Source: Propionivibrio dicarboxylicus (GTDB lineage Bacteria > Pseudomonadota > Gammaproteobacteria > Burkholderiales > Rhodocyclaceae). Taken from it: DNA of 64,000 nt. Made by a program: the position numbers and the translations under genes. This document shows, in pieces, positions 19,223 through 27,962 of this stretch (positions within the stretch are counted from its first letter, which is position 1; each line of letters begins with the position of its first letter). The notes under the pieces were generated by a model. It was given only the letters and a program-made list of their open reading frames with translations, was not told the origin of the DNA and did not search any database. The stretch is from assembly GCA_945902805.1 (NCBI GenBank), contig CAMDMZ010000021.1:1-64000 (forward strand), in the 5' to 3' direction.

Positions 19223-20013
19223 GAATTGCCGCCGTACAGATGATCTCGGGGCCAGCGGTCGGCCCCAACCTCGCCACCGCTGCGCGCTTGATTGCACACG
19301 CTGCCGAGCAGGGCGCCGAACTCGTCGCCCTGCCCGAGTATTTCCCCTTGATCGGCGCCAGCGATGCCGAGCGCCTGGCAGCTCGCGAAACCGAGGACGA
19401 AGGCCCAATCCAGCACTTCCTGGCCGAAACCGCGCGCCAACACAAGCTCTGGCTGGTCGGTGGCTCGATTCCTTTGCAGGCCAACGATCCGGCGAAGCTG
19501 CGTAACAGTTGCCTGGTATTTGGTCCCGACGGCCAGCGTGTCGTCCGCTATGACAAGATCCACCTGTTCGGCTTTCACAAGGACGATGAATCTTATGATG
19601 AATCGCTCACCATCGAAGCCGGTGCACAACCCGTGGCCTTCGATGCACCCTGCGGGCGTGTCGGACTCGGTATTTGCTACGATCTGCGCTTCCCCGAATT
19701 ATTCCGCGCGCTGGGCGAGATGAACCTGCTGGTGCTCCCCGCCGCATTCACCGAAACCACCGGTCGCGCCCACTGGGAAATTCTGCTGCGCGCCCGCGCC
19801 ATCGAAAACCAGTGCTACGTCCTCGCCGCCGCCCAGGGCGGTCGCCATCCCAACGGCCGCATGACGCACGGCAACAGCATGCTGATTTCGCCCTGGGGCG
19901 AGGTGCTGGCGCGCATGGACAAGGGCGAGGGCGTAGTGCACGGCGAACTTGAATCTGAACGTCTGGTCGACGCCCGCAGCAGCCTGCCCGCGTTGCGCCA
20001 CCGAAAACTGTGA
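19219..20013 (+). CDS. Carbon-nitrogen hydrolase, deaminated glutathione amidase type (Nit1)
   Basis: Nitrilase-superfamily amidase of the Nit1/YbeM branch, which repairs deaminated glutathione. The catalytic triad is visible: Glu in LPEYFPLIG (about residue 41), Lys in YDKIHLFGFH (about 113) and Cys in GICYDLRFPELFRALG (about 151). 264 aa, normal. ATG overlaps the yhdP stop (ATGA), and tldD follows after 12 bases. Confidence 0.92.
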   Translation: MRIAAVQMISGPAVGPNLATAARLIAHAAEQGAELVALPEYFPLIGASDAERLAARETEDEGPIQHFLAETARQHKLWLVGGSIPLQANDPAKLRNSCLVFGPDGQRVVRYDKIHLFGFHKDDESYDESLTIEAGAQPVAFDAPCGRVGLGICYDLRFPELFRALGEMNLLVLPAAFTETTGRAHWEILLRARAIENQCYVLAAAQGGRHPNGRMTHGNSMLISPWGEVLARMDKGEGVVHGELESERLVDARSSLPALRHRKL

Positions 20014-20025
20014 GAACATAAGCCC

Positions 20026-21507
20026 ATGAACGCACCTATGAAAAAATCCTCATCCCCCATTCCGCACTTCGACATTGCCCGCCAAACCCTGCTCGATCCG
20101 CATGGTCTCGCGCCTAAGCAGCTCGACGGCATCTTCGGTCAACTCTTTGGGCATCAGATCGACTACGCCGATCTGTATTTCCAGTACGCGCGCTCGGAAG
20201 CCTGGAGTCTTGAAGAAGGCATCGTCAAATCCGGCACTTTCAATATCGAACAAGGTGTTGGCGTGCGCGCCATCTCGGGCGAAAAAACCGCGTTTGCCTA
20301 CTCCGACGACATCAGTCAGGTTGCGCTTCAGGCCGCGGCCGGCACCACCCGCGCGATTGCTGCCGCCGGTGCCCAAATCGCTGTCCCCGCATTGAAGCGC
20401 GGCAAAGCACCGCTGGCGCTTTACGCCGGCTGCGATCCGATTGCCTCGCTCGATGCCACCGCCAAGGTCAAACTGTTGGAACGTCTCGAAGCTATGGCGC
20501 GTGCCGAAGATCCCCGCGTCAAGGAAGTCATGGCGCACGTCGCCGGCACCTGGGAAGTGGTGCTCGTCGCCCGCTCCGACGGACATTTGGCCGCCGATGT
20601 GCGGCCGCTGGTGCGCGTTTCAATTACCGTCATCATGGAAGATGGTCTGGGCAGCGGCAAGAAGCGCGAACAAGGCTCGTCCGGCGGCGGAGGTCGCTTC
20701 GACTACGCCTATTTCACCGACGCCGTGTTACGCGATTACGCCAAAAAGGCCGTGCATCAGGCCAGCGTCAATCTGGCCGCCAAGCCCGCGCCCGCTGGCG
20801 AGATGACCGTCGTACTCGGCCCCGGCTGGCCCGGCATCCTGCTGCATGAAGCGGTGGGTCACGGGTTGGAGGGCGACTTCAATCGCAAAGGCAGTTCCAC
20901 CTTTGCCGGTCGTATCGGCCAGCGTGTGGCGGCCAAGGGCGTCACGGTGGTCGACGACGGCACCATCGCCGACCGGCGCGGATCGATGACCATCGACGAC
21001 GAAGGCAACCCCAGCCGCCGCACAGTATTGATCGAGGACGGCATTCTCACCGGCTACCTGCAGGACACGCTGAACGCGCGCTTGATGGGCGTCGCCCCGA
21101 CCGGCAACGGCCGCCGCGAATCCTTCGCCCACCTGCCGCTACCGCGCATGACCAACACCATGATGCTGGCCGGCGATCGCTCGCCCGAAGAAATCATCAA
21201 GTCGGTGAAGAAGGGCATTTATGCCGCCAACTTTGGTGGCGGGCAGGTCGACATCACCAGCGGTAAGTTCGTCTTCTCCACCGCCGAAGCCTACCTGATC
21301 GAAAACGGCAAGATCACCACGCCAGTCAAAGGAGCGACCTTGATCGGCAGCGGCCCGGAAGCGATGATGCGCGTGTCGATGATCGGCAACGATCTGGCAC
21401 TCGATTCGGGCGTCGGCACTTGTGGCAAGGAAGGTCAAAGCGTGCCGGTCGGCGTCGGTCAGCCGACGCTGCGCATCGACGGCCTCACGGTCGGCGGGAC
21501 CGGGTAA
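20026..21507 (+). CDS. tldD: Metalloprotease TldD
   Basis: Zinc metallopeptidase subunit of TldD/TldE, which degrades unfolded peptides and matures some RiPPs such as microcin B17. The HExxxH motif is present as [14 protein letters not shown] (about residue 275), with the conserved C-terminal [25 protein letters not shown] (in two parts) and [20 protein letters not shown]. 493 aa, near the family length. Its partner TldE is not in the window; it is commonly unlinked. Confidence 0.95.
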   Translation: MNAPMKKSSSPIPHFDIARQTLLDPHGLAPKQLDGIFGQLFGHQIDYADLYFQYARSEAWSLEEGIVKSGTFNIEQGVGVRAISGEKTAFAYSDDISQVALQAAAGTTRAIAAAGAQIAVPALKRGKAPLALYAGCDPIASLDATAKVKLLERLEAMARAEDPRVKEVMAHVAGTWEVVLVARSDGHLAADVRPLVRVSITVIMEDGLGSGKKREQGSSGGGGRFDYAYFTDAVLRDYAKKAVHQASVNLAAKPAPAGEMTVVLGPGWPGILLHEAVGHGLEGDFNRKGSSTFAGRIGQRVAAKGVTVVDDGTIADRRGSMTIDDEGNPSRRTVLIEDGILTGYLQDTLNARLMGVAPTGNGRRESFAHLPLPRMTNTMMLAGDRSPEEIIKSVKKGIYAANFGGGQVDITSGKFVFSTAEAYLIENGKITTPVKGATLIGSGPEAMMRVSMIGNDLALDSGVGTCGKEGQSVPVGVGQPTLRIDGLTVGGTG

Positions 21508-21528
21508 AGCGGCGTCCCAGGAGCACGC

Positions 21529-22755
21529 ATGTCGCTGCTCTCCACCCTGTTGGTCCTGGTATTTGCCGCGCGCCTGCTGGGCAAACTGTTCGCGCGCTAC
21601 AAGCAGCCCGAGGTCGTTGGCGAAATCCTGGCGGGTATTCTTCTTGGCCCCGCCGTCTTGGGGGTCATTCAGCCCAGTCCGGCGCTGGCCGGAATTTCTG
21701 AGTTGGCCGTATTTCTGGTCATTCTCAGTGCGGGCCTTGAGATGCGATTCGACGCCGTGGTCAGCGCCATGCGCGGGCGCGGATTGTTGCTCGCTGCGGC
21801 CAGCTTCCTGATTCCCTTCGCCGGCGGTGCCGCCGTCGGCACCTATTACGAACTCGATGCCATGCGGATCGTGTTTCTTGGGCTGTGTGTCTCGATTACG
21901 GCATTGCCGGTAGCCGCCAAGATTCTCGACGGGCTCAATATTCTCGATACGCGCATCGGTCGCTACTCGATCTCGACCGCCATCCTCAACGATATCGCGG
22001 CGCTGCTGCTACTCGGTGTGATCCTCAGCCTGCCACCACAGCCCACCGTGCTTGCGGTGACCAGCTCATTGCTGACCGGGGGCGCCAAACTGTTGGCGCT
22101 TGCCGCGATCGTGCTCGCCTTCAATCGTGGCTTGCTTTGGTTGGAAGGCAATGGTGTCAAGATCCAGAATCTGCCTGAACGCCTGGTGGCAACGCTTGGT
22201 GCCGAAACCCTCTTCGGCATCGTCGTCTTGTTTGTCCTGATCTTCGGCTCGCTCAGTGAAATGCTTGGCTTTCACTTCGTCATCGGTGCATTTTTCGGCG
22301 CACTCCTGCTCGACAAGCGCTTCTTCCTCGCCTCGCGTTACGACGATCTCACCAAGACACTGGGTTCCGTCACGGGCGGTTTTCTGGCGCCGGTTTTTTT
22401 TGCCTATCTCGGGCTAAAGTTCAATTTCAGCGCTATGCAGGATGTCGGCTTTGTTGCCGCCGTACTTGCTGCCTCGGTCATTACCAAGCTGGTTGCCGGT
22501 TGGTGGGGCGGACTTATGGTCGGCATGACGCACCGCGAGGCGCTAGGGCTGGGCTGCATACTCAATGGTCGTGGCGTGATGGAGCTGATCGTGGCCAGCA
22601 TCGCTTACGAAAAGGGATTCATTGGGGCGGGAACCTTCTCCACGCTGGTATTGATGGGCATCGTCACCACCCTACTGGCGCCCTTCCTGTTTAATCGCGT
22701 GATGCCCGAAGCCAAGCTTCTCAGCTACCGCAGCACCACGCCGGCAGGCAGCTAA
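21529..22755 (+). CDS. CPA2-family cation/proton antiporter
   Basis: Inner-membrane Na+(K+)/H+ exchanger of the Kef/GerN type. 408 aa with about 12 hydrophobic segments. The family motifs YKQPEVVGEILAGILLGP and FLVILSAGLEMRFDA are at the N terminus, ITALPVAAKIL and IGRYSISTAILNDIAAL (ion-binding aspartate in LNDI) in the middle. There is no C-terminal TrkA-N domain, so no nucleotide regulation is expected. Ribosome site CCAGGAG before ATG 21529. It converges with the next gene, overlapping by four bases. Confidence 0.92.
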   Translation: MSLLSTLLVLVFAARLLGKLFARYKQPEVVGEILAGILLGPAVLGVIQPSPALAGISELAVFLVILSAGLEMRFDAVVSAMRGRGLLLAAASFLIPFAGGAAVGTYYELDAMRIVFLGLCVSITALPVAAKILDGLNILDTRIGRYSISTAILNDIAALLLLGVILSLPPQPTVLAVTSSLLTGGAKLLALAAIVLAFNRGLLWLEGNGVKIQNLPERLVATLGAETLFGIVVLFVLIFGSLSEMLGFHFVIGAFFGALLLDKRFFLASRYDDLTKTLGSVTGGFLAPVFFAYLGLKFNFSAMQDVGFVAAVLAASVITKLVAGWWGGLMVGMTHREALGLGCILNGRGVMELIVASIAYEKGFIGAGTFSTLVLMGIVTTLLAPFLFNRVMPEAKLLSYRSTTPAGS

Positions 22756-23714
22756 AACATCACCTCGACGCGATCGCGGCCATTGTCCTTAGCCAGCGTC
22801 AACGCGGCTTCGGCGCGGATGATCAGCTGTTGTAGGGTATCGCCGCGAACATGAACGGATACACCACAACTGACGGTGATCGGATGCGCGCCGTCGGGCG
22901 TCGATAAGCCGCCGCCACCCGCTACCAGATCACGCAGGCGCTCGGCGATCAGGATGGCTTCGTCAATTTCGGTGCGCGGCAACACGATCGCGAACTCCTC
23001 GCCGCCGTAACGCGCAATCATGTCCTGCCCGCGCAGGCCATCGGCCAGGCGACTGGCTACCTGGCGCAGTGCATTATCGCCACTGGCGTGGCCCCAGCGT
23101 TCGTTCACCGTGCTCAAGCGATCCATATCGATCATGAGCAAACAGGCCGCATGACCATCGAAATCGCAGCGATTGAGCACGCGTGGCACCGCCGATTCGA
23201 GCCAGCGACGGTTATGCAATCCGGTCAACACGTCGACACTGCCGGACTGCTCGAATTCGAGGCTGCGCGTCTGTGCCGCGACCAGCGTGAGATTGTTGCG
23301 GCGCACCCGACCGGAGAGAATCGACAACAGATTGCGCGCGATGCCGTGTGAGGAATCCACCAGCGTCCACACCACTTCATGCGGAATCATCAGCAGCCGG
23401 CACTGACTCTCGGCCACCACCAGCGCCGACACCGGCTGGCCGTCGATCAGCGACATCTCGCCGACACAGTCGCCGGCGCTAAGCACAGCATGCACCGGCA
23501 TATCCGGCCCATCAAGGTAGACACGCAATTCGCCGGCGAGCAGGATGTAGATCGACTTGTTTTCGTCACCCGGCGCCAGCAGTCGCGTCTCGGCGCTTAC
23601 TTCGCGCACCTCACAGTCATTGAGATACGTTGCCAGACGTTCGATCGCAATCGAACGGAACAGGCTGCTGCTTTCGAGATGCCGGTAATCCGAAAAATTC
23701 AGGTTGAGCTTCAC
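22752..23714 (-). CDS. Cyclic-nucleotide-binding domain + GGDEF diguanylate cyclase
   Basis: Soluble 320-aa protein. A cNMP-binding/CRP-like sensor domain (about residues 15-130, LLAPGDENKSIYILLAGELRVYLDG in parts, then GDCVGEMSLIDGQPVSA) is followed by GGDEF (from about 160, VDVLTGLHNRRWLES). The catalytic loop is GGEEF, preceded by RGQD, an RxxD product-inhibition site. I chose GTG 23714 because the ORF-track extension upstream overlaps the radical SAM gene in another frame and looks non-coding. Likely makes c-di-GMP in response to a ligand of the N-terminal domain. Confidence 0.88.
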   Translation of the reverse strand: MKLNLNFSDYRHLESSSLFRSIAIERLATYLNDCEVREVSAETRLLAPGDENKSIYILLAGELRVYLDGPDMPVHAVLSAGDCVGEMSLIDGQPVSALVVAESQCRLLMIPHEVVWTLVDSSHGIARNLLSILSGRVRRNNLTLVAAQTRSLEFEQSGSVDVLTGLHNRRWLESAVPRVLNRCDFDGHAACLLMIDMDRLSTVNERWGHASGDNALRQVASRLADGLRGQDMIARYGGEEFAIVLPRTEIDEAILIAERLRDLVAGGGGLSTPDGAHPITVSCGVSVHVRGDTLQQLIIRAEAALTLAKDNGRDRVEVMF

Positions 23715-23752
23715 GACAGGCGACGCGTGCGAAGAAGAAGGCTCAGGATAAA

Positions 23753-24838
23753 TCAAAACAGCGATTGTTGTCGGCTGGCCGCAGCCGCCGGCGGTGGCGG
23801 GGCACGAAAGCAGGTGCAGTTCAACGCTAAGGTCGGCTGTTGCAAGCCATGACGACGTAGCGCCGTGTGATAGCGCTGGGCGATCATGTCTGCCAAGGGG
23901 CCGGTACCGCGTTGACGCTGTCCGAAAGCACTGTCGTATTCCTTGCCGCCATGCATCTGGCGTAGCAGGCTGAAGACATGCTCGGCTCGCCCAGGCTGCA
24001 CACGTTCCAGCCAATCGCGGAACAAGGGCTTTACCTCCAGCGGTAAGCGCAACAGGATGTAGCCAGCGGCAGTCGCGCCGGCCTCGGCGGCGGCACCGAT
24101 GATGTTTTCGAGCTCGTGATCGGTCAGCGCCGGAATCAGCGGCGCCACCATCACCGCCGTCGGAATTCCGGCGGCCGCCAGTTCGCGAATCGTAAAAAGT
24201 CGGCGCTGGCAGGACGGCGCTCGCGGCTCCAGCGAGCGCGCCAAACCGGCATCGAGCGTGGTAATCGACACCGCGACATGCACCAGCTGGTCGCGCGCAA
24301 GATCGGCGAGCAGATCGAGGTCGCGCAGGATCAGCGCCGACTTGGTAACGATGGTCACCGGATGCCGCGTCTCGGTCAGCACCTCAAGAATGCCGCGCGT
24401 CAGCTTCAGGGTGCGTTCCACCGGCTGCCAGGCATCGGTGTTGATGCCCAATGCAATGGGGCGGCAGATGTAATTCTTCTTGGCCAGTTCGGCCCGCAGA
24501 CAGGTTACTGCATCAGCCTTGTAGGCCAGTTTCGTCTCAAAATCCAGCCCCGGCGACAGCCCCAGATAGGCATGCGAAGGCCGCGCAAAACAATAGGCAC
24601 AACCATGCTCGCAACCGCGATACGGATTGACCGAGCGGTCATAGGGAATATCCGGCGACTCGTTGTAGGTAATCACCGATTTGGCCATATCGACGATCAA
24701 TTCGGTACGCGGTGCGGGCAGTTCGCCGGCCTCGGCCTCGTTCCACCAGCCGTCATCGGTCGCTTCGCGCTGCCAGGCGAGATAGCGGCTATCAGGGCCG
24801 ATAGCGGAACCGCGACCCTTGGGTGGCGCCGAATTCAC
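23753..24838 (-). CDS. PA0069-family radical SAM protein
   Basis: 361-aa radical SAM enzyme, of the group related to spore photoproduct lyase. The 4Fe-4S motif CEHGCAYCFARPSHAYLG is clear (about residues 75-92), preceded by NESPDIPYDRSVNPYRG. Family members of unknown substrate are widespread in proteobacteria. A dispersed repeat in sense orientation encodes part of the APSCQRRLFT segment near residue 210. It shares a short gap with the cNMP-GGDEF gene downstream. Confidence 0.9.
   Translation of the reverse strand: MNSAPPKGRGSAIGPDSRYLAWQREATDDGWWNEAEAGELPAPRTELIVDMAKSVITYNESPDIPYDRSVNPYRGCEHGCAYCFARPSHAYLGLSPGLDFETKLAYKADAVTCLRAELAKKNYICRPIALGINTDAWQPVERTLKLTRGILEVLTETRHPVTIVTKSALILRDLDLLADLARDQLVHVAVSITTLDAGLARSLEPRAPSCQRRLFTIRELAAAGIPTAVMVAPLIPALTDHELENIIGAAAEAGATAAGYILLRLPLEVKPLFRDWLERVQPGRAEHVFSLLRQMHGGKEYDSAFGQRQRGTGPLADMIAQRYHTALRRHGLQQPTLALNCTCFRAPPPPAAAASRQQSLF
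24194..24219 (-). repeat. Dispersed repeat, copy 5 (inside radical SAM gene)
   Basis: AAAAAGTCGGCGCTGGCAGG then ACGGCG on the plus strand; sense to the gene, encoding PSCQRRLF in a different frame from copy 2. Confidence 0.83.
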
Positions 24839-24856
24839 GTAGAACTCAGTGCAAGC

Positions 24857-25075
24857 CTAGCGCGTCGATGGGACTGACGGCGCCACGTCGCGCTCTGCGG
24901 CAAGCCAGGACAAAAAGGCTGTCACTTTCGGCGCCCCCATGTCGCGCGGATGCCTCATGCCGCTAATGCGGACAAAAGCCCGAACCCAATAGACATATGT
25001 TGCCTCTGTGCGTATGCTGTAGTGCTTGCAACGAATGCGTTCTCGAATCTGGTCAAGTAACTTAGTCGCCTGCAA
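24857..25075 (-). pseudogene. Truncated integron integrase (IntI N-terminal fragment)
   Basis: About 72 codons from a possible TTG at 25075. [20 protein letters not shown] and [20 protein letters not shown] then [12 protein letters not shown] match the SAM-like N-terminal domain of integron integrases and related tyrosine recombinases. The match ends at about 24890 ([11 protein letters not shown]), and the catalytic domain with R-H-R-Y is absent, so the gene was cut by a deletion ending beside the radical SAM gene. The ORF track starts further up at 25141, but that part overlaps the LexA-like box. Confidence 0.75.
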
Positions 25076-25121
25076 TACCGGCCGAACAGCGGCCTTGCAG
25101 GGTTTGTGGATGGATTTGATA

Positions 25122-25137
25122 CTGTGCATGTACACAT
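25122..25137. promoter_or_regulatory. LexA-like box upstream of intI remnant
   Basis: CTGTGCATGTACACAT fits CTGT-N8-ACAG with one mismatch and has a perfect TACTGT half-site. LexA boxes control intI in many integrons, so position supports the call; binding is inferred. Confidence 0.45.
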
Positions 25138-25253
25138 GCATATCACCTACTCCATTGATTGCAAGGAGAATTCAAGTGACGTGTTGTCTCGGTTATACAG
25201 CAAGCCCTTGCCGAAACCCTGCAATTTCGCTGTTCAATTGACGTAGCCCTCAT

Positions 25254-26102
25254 ATGACATCCGCGACTATCAAACTCTTTCTCCCGCACGGCGACGCAAA
25301 GCGGTTGCGCGTTGGCGAAGTCTCAAACTGGACGGGCAAGGCGTTGGCTGCTCCGCGAACGGAACTAGACGACCTCCTTCTCCGTGAAGAAGCAGAGAGC
25401 GCCGGGGTCTACTTCCTCTTCGGCTCAGACCCCGAGAGCGGGGACGCCTTGGCTTACATTGGGGAAGCTGAAGTAATTCGCGACCGCCTGAAACAGCACA
25501 AGGCCAAAGATTTCTGGAACGCCGTGGTCGTTTTCGTCAGCAAAGACGAAAACCTCACCAAGGCACATATTCGGTACCTTGAGAACCGCCTGTTGCACGA
25601 AGCAAAGCAGGCTGGTCGCTACCGCCTTGAGAATTCCAACACCAGCAATCCCAAACTACCCGAGTCTGACCGCGAAGACATGGAGGTATTCCTATCTCGC
25701 ATTCAGTAAGTTCTGCCTGTGCTCGGCTCCGACCTGCTAACCCCGGTTTCCGGCTCCACCAAGACCGCCAAGCCGCAGAAAGAACTTCTGTGCAAGAACA
25801 AAGGGGCGGTTGCTCGCGGTCGGCGTACTGAGGGTGGGTTCGTCGTATTCAAAGACTCCACTGCCGTGGTTGCGGAACGATCTTCCGCCGGAACACAGCA
25901 TCCGTATGTTGTCGCGCTTCGCAAGAAGCTTGTCCAAGACAGAACGCTCGTAGAAAGCGAAGGTTTCTTCGTATTCACGAAGGACACCGAGTTTGACAGT
26001 CCGAGTGCCGCAGCCGCTGTAATTCATGGAGGGGGAGCTAATGGCCTCACCGCTTGGAAAGATGCTAATGGCAAATCGCTCAAGGAACTCGAAGAGGGCT
26101 AA
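25254..26102 (+). pseudogene. GIY-YIG nuclease + DUF4357 gene with in-frame ochre stop
   Basis: The ORFs 25254-25709 and 25719-26102 are in one frame, split by TAA at 25707-25709 (ATT CAG TAA GTT CTG CCT). The first part has the GIY-YIG core (GVYFLFG ... LAYIGEAEVIRDRLKQH). The second part is a DUF4357 domain (GGFVVFKDSTA ... FTKDTEFDSPSAAAAVIHGG ... NGLTAWKD). These two domains occur fused in known GIY-YIG proteins, and VLPVLGSDLL just after the stop is part of their normal linker. Thus one protein of about 282 codons has been inactivated by a nonsense change. Possible start ATG 25254. Family role is DNA cleavage/repair, not established here. Confidence 0.8.
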
Positions 26103-26126
26103 CACTTCATCCCACCGGACGTTAGC
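26098..26126. other. attC-like site (shortened), cassette boundary 1
   Basis: Inverted cores GCTAAC (26098-26103) and GTTAGC (26121-26126), only 17 bases apart, right at the stop of the nuclease pseudogene. The outer cores fit R''/R' of an attC, but the interior is far shorter than normal (57 bp or more). Confidence 0.4.
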
Positions 26127-26208
26127 TGTTAAGAGCCGTCATGGCATATGAGCCGAAAATTCAAGCTGAGTCGTTACCTCCACGTTGGGCCTCACAAATA
26201 GCGCCCGA

Positions 26209-26236
26209 TTGACGGGCGTACGTATTAGCGTACCAT
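26209..26236 (+). promoter_or_regulatory. Promoter/operator candidate of the toxin-antitoxin pair
   Basis: TTGACG (26209-26214), 16-base spacer and TACCAT (26231-26236). The spacer holds the inverted repeat GTACG-N6-CGTAC (26218-26233), well placed for autorepression by the antitoxin. Confidence 0.45.
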
Positions 26237-26261
26237 TGTAGCTTCTTTGAAGGAGCACGAA

Positions 26262-26504
26262 ATGAACACGCTTACCGCCAGCGAAGCTCGCGCAAACCTT
26301 TACCGACTCATTGACCAAACAGTTGAGTCTCATGAGCCCATCCTCATTTCCGGAAAACGCAGTAGTGCCGTGCTGCTCTCTGCGGAAGATTGGAGCGCAA
26401 TTCAAGAAACCCTGTACCTACTGGTCGTACCTGGCATGCGGGAGTCCATCAAAGCGGGCATGGCCGAGCCGCTCGAAAAAAGCTCGAAAGCGCTTAAGTG
26501 GTGA
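26262..26504 (+). CDS. yefM: YefM-type antitoxin (Phd/YefM family)
   Basis: 80-aa antitoxin expected to bind its operator and neutralise the adjacent YoeB-like RNase. MNTLTASEARANLYRLIDQT and ILISGKRSSAVLLSAEDWSAIQETLYLL closely follow the YefM pattern (DNA-binding N-terminal half, toxin-binding C-terminal half). I chose ATG 26262 over the upstream TTG because GAAGGAG sits seven bases before it. Its stop overlaps the toxin GTG. Likely carried as an integron cassette. Confidence 0.92.
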   Translation: MNTLTASEARANLYRLIDQTVESHEPILISGKRSSAVLLSAEDWSAIQETLYLLVVPGMRESIKAGMAEPLEKSSKALKW

Positions 26505-26764
26505 GTTGGGAAATTGTTTATGCCCGCCAGGCAATGAAGGACGCAAAGAAGCTCGCTGCAACGGGTCTTAAGCCAAAGGCACTAGAGCTGCTGGCGGTTC
26601 TTTCCCATGACCCGTTTCAAAATCCTCCGCCCTTCGAAAAGTTGGTTGGTGATCTTGCTGGCGCCTACTCGCGACGCATCAATATTCAGCACCGTATGGT
26701 CTATGAGGTTTTTACCAAAGAGAAAACGGTTCGCGTCTTGCGCATGTGGACCCACTATGACTGA
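26501..26764 (+). CDS. yoeB: Txe/YoeB family toxin
   Basis: 87-aa ribosome-dependent mRNA interferase of the RelE superfamily. SWEIVYARQAMKDAKKL at the start, NPPPFEKLVGDLAGAYSRRINIQHRMVYEV in two parts, and the conserved end VRVLRMWTHYD containing the catalytic His/Tyr region. GTG 26501 overlaps the antitoxin TGA (GTGA); GTG 26498 is an alternative. The reading frame is intact, unlike its cassette neighbour. Confidence 0.92.
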   Translation: MSWEIVYARQAMKDAKKLAATGLKPKALELLAVLSHDPFQNPPPFEKLVGDLAGAYSRRINIQHRMVYEVFTKEKTVRVLRMWTHYD

Positions 26765-26790
26765 GATGAAGCCCATCAAAGCGTCGTGCT

Positions 26791-26857
26791 GCGTAAATCA
26801 GCGGACGCCTTGCCGTGACGCTGATGTCCGCCCCTTCGATCGAGAGGAACGTTAGCC
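26791..26857. other. attC-like site (degenerate), cassette boundary 2
   Basis: 67 bases after the toxin gene. It contains nested inverted repeats CAGCG/CGCTG and GCGGAC/GTCCGC and ends in AACGTTAGCC (R'-like core GTTAGCC at 26851). The left core (GCGTAAA) fits R'' poorly. Length is within the normal attC range. Confidence 0.4.
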
Positions 26858-26928
26858 CTCAAACCCAATGGCCATGCGCTACCAAGGTCCTATCCGCTCC
26901 CGGAATTAGCTGCGACAGACGAAATTCC

Positions 26929-26954
26929 CGCCGTCCCACCAGCACCGACTTTTT
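26929..26954 (+). repeat. Dispersed repeat, copy 6
   Basis: CGCCGTCCCACCAGCACCGA then CTTTTT, between the attC-like site and the SRPBCC gene. The gene's ribosome site (TTAGGAG) starts two bases after it. Confidence 0.85.
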
Positions 26955-26970
26955 ATTAGGAGAATCGTAA

Positions 26971-27417
26971 ATGTCCACAGGTATTGTGCAACTGCATCGT
27001 GTATTTCGCGCGCCTCCCGAGCGTGTGTATCATGCGTTTCTGGACGCCGACGCCATGGCAAAGTGGTTACCGCCCTACGGCTTCACCTGCAAGGTTCACC
27101 ACATGGATGCCAAGGTCGGCGGTACCTTTCGGATGACGTTCACTAATTTCACATCAGCAAGCGGCCATTCGTTTGGAGGTGAGTATCTTGAATTGGTGCC
27201 TCACGAGCGTATTCGCTACGCCGACAAATTCGACGACCCGAACTTGCCTGGAGTTATGCAGGTGACGATAGCGTTGACCAAGGTATCCTGCGGCACTGAG
27301 ATCAACATCGTGCAAGACGGGATTCCGGAAGTCATTCCGCTTGAAATGTGCTACCTCGGCTGGCAGGAGTCTCTTGCGCAACTTGCCACGCTCGTCGAGC
27401 CCGAGATTGCGGGTTAG
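26971..27417 (+). CDS. SRPBCC (AHSA1-like) family protein
   Basis: 148-aa protein of the START/Bet v1-like fold (activator of Hsp90 ATPase homolog group). RVFRAPPERVYHAFLDADAMAKWLPPYG opens the domain in family fashion and DAKVGGTFRMTF follows. Such proteins bind hydrophobic ligands; the ligand here is unknown. Good ribosome site (AGGAG, eight bases before the ATG). Probably accessory DNA, next to the integron remnant. Confidence 0.85.
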   Translation: MSTGIVQLHRVFRAPPERVYHAFLDADAMAKWLPPYGFTCKVHHMDAKVGGTFRMTFTNFTSASGHSFGGEYLELVPHERIRYADKFDDPNLPGVMQVTIALTKVSCGTEINIVQDGIPEVIPLEMCYLGWQESLAQLATLVEPEIAG

Positions 27418-27485
27418 CAAGATGACACGCAACCCGGCAGTCAGCCGTTCCTGAGCTAAACGCCGCGCCGCACCGGTTACCGCCT

Positions 27486-27938
27486 ATGCCAGCTTTGTAC
27501 ACGATCATTCCCGCACGCGAAACGGATGCCGCAGAGATCGCCCTTCTTTCGGTTGAACTCGGGTATCAAACAACAATTGATCAAACTCACGCGTCCCTCA
27601 AACAGATGTTGAGTTCGCCCAACTACGTTGCCGTTGTTGCTTCCACCGCAGCCGGGCGGCTGCTTGGCTGGGCCGTGGCCGAGCGCCGTTTAACGTTGGA
27701 GTCTGGCGAATCCGTGGAACTGACCGGTCTGGTCGTCACAACCGCTGCGCGGCGCGTAGGCGTCGGAAGGGCGCTGGTAGCATCAGCCGAACATTGGGCA
27801 CTTCAACATGGATTTAGCTCGATCCGGGTACGATCCAACATTACACGAACGGAGTCGCATCGCTTCTATGAGCGCCTTGGCTTCGAGCCAACCAAGACGC
27901 AACATGTATACAAAAAATCCTTGTCTCCTGCAGCCTAA
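27486..27938 (+). CDS. GNAT family N-acetyltransferase
   Basis: 150-aa acetyl-CoA-dependent acetyltransferase. Residues 85-105 carry the acetyl-CoA loop VTTAARRVGVGRALVASAE (motif A, here RRVGVGRAL), and NITRTESHRFYERLGFEPTK is the usual C-terminal motif B. Substrate unknown. Stand-alone gene among small accessory genes; its context does not reveal a target. Confidence 0.88.
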   Translation: MPALYTIIPARETDAAEIALLSVELGYQTTIDQTHASLKQMLSSPNYVAVVASTAAGRLLGWAVAERRLTLESGESVELTGLVVTTAARRVGVGRALVASAEHWALQHGFSSIRVRSNITRTESHRFYERLGFEPTKTQHVYKKSLSPAA

Positions 27939-27962
27939 CCAGCGCACAGTCCACAGCCGACC

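Larger units (their letters stand above)
24857..26857. mobile_element. Degenerate integron remnant (truncated intI + cassette-like genes)
   Basis: Order seen: truncated integron-integrase reading leftward, a LexA-like box, then rightward cassette-like genes bounded by GTTAGC-type cores at 26121 and 26851 and a weaker GTAGCC at 25243. Contents are a nuclease pseudogene and a toxin-antitoxin pair, typical cassette cargo. The divergent intI/cassette arrangement is that of integrons. Boundaries are approximate, and the attC sites are decayed. Confidence 0.55.

Noticed and set aside
25026-25241. 71-aa plus-strand ORF between intI remnant and nuclease gene
   Set aside because: Overlaps the intI remnant in antisense and the expected attI region; no coding character.
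27410-27436. CGGGTT/AACCCG inverted repeat after the SRPBCC gene as an attC
   Set aside because: Contains GTTAGC only because of the stop codon; stem is six bases with a 15-base loop and no second core pair.
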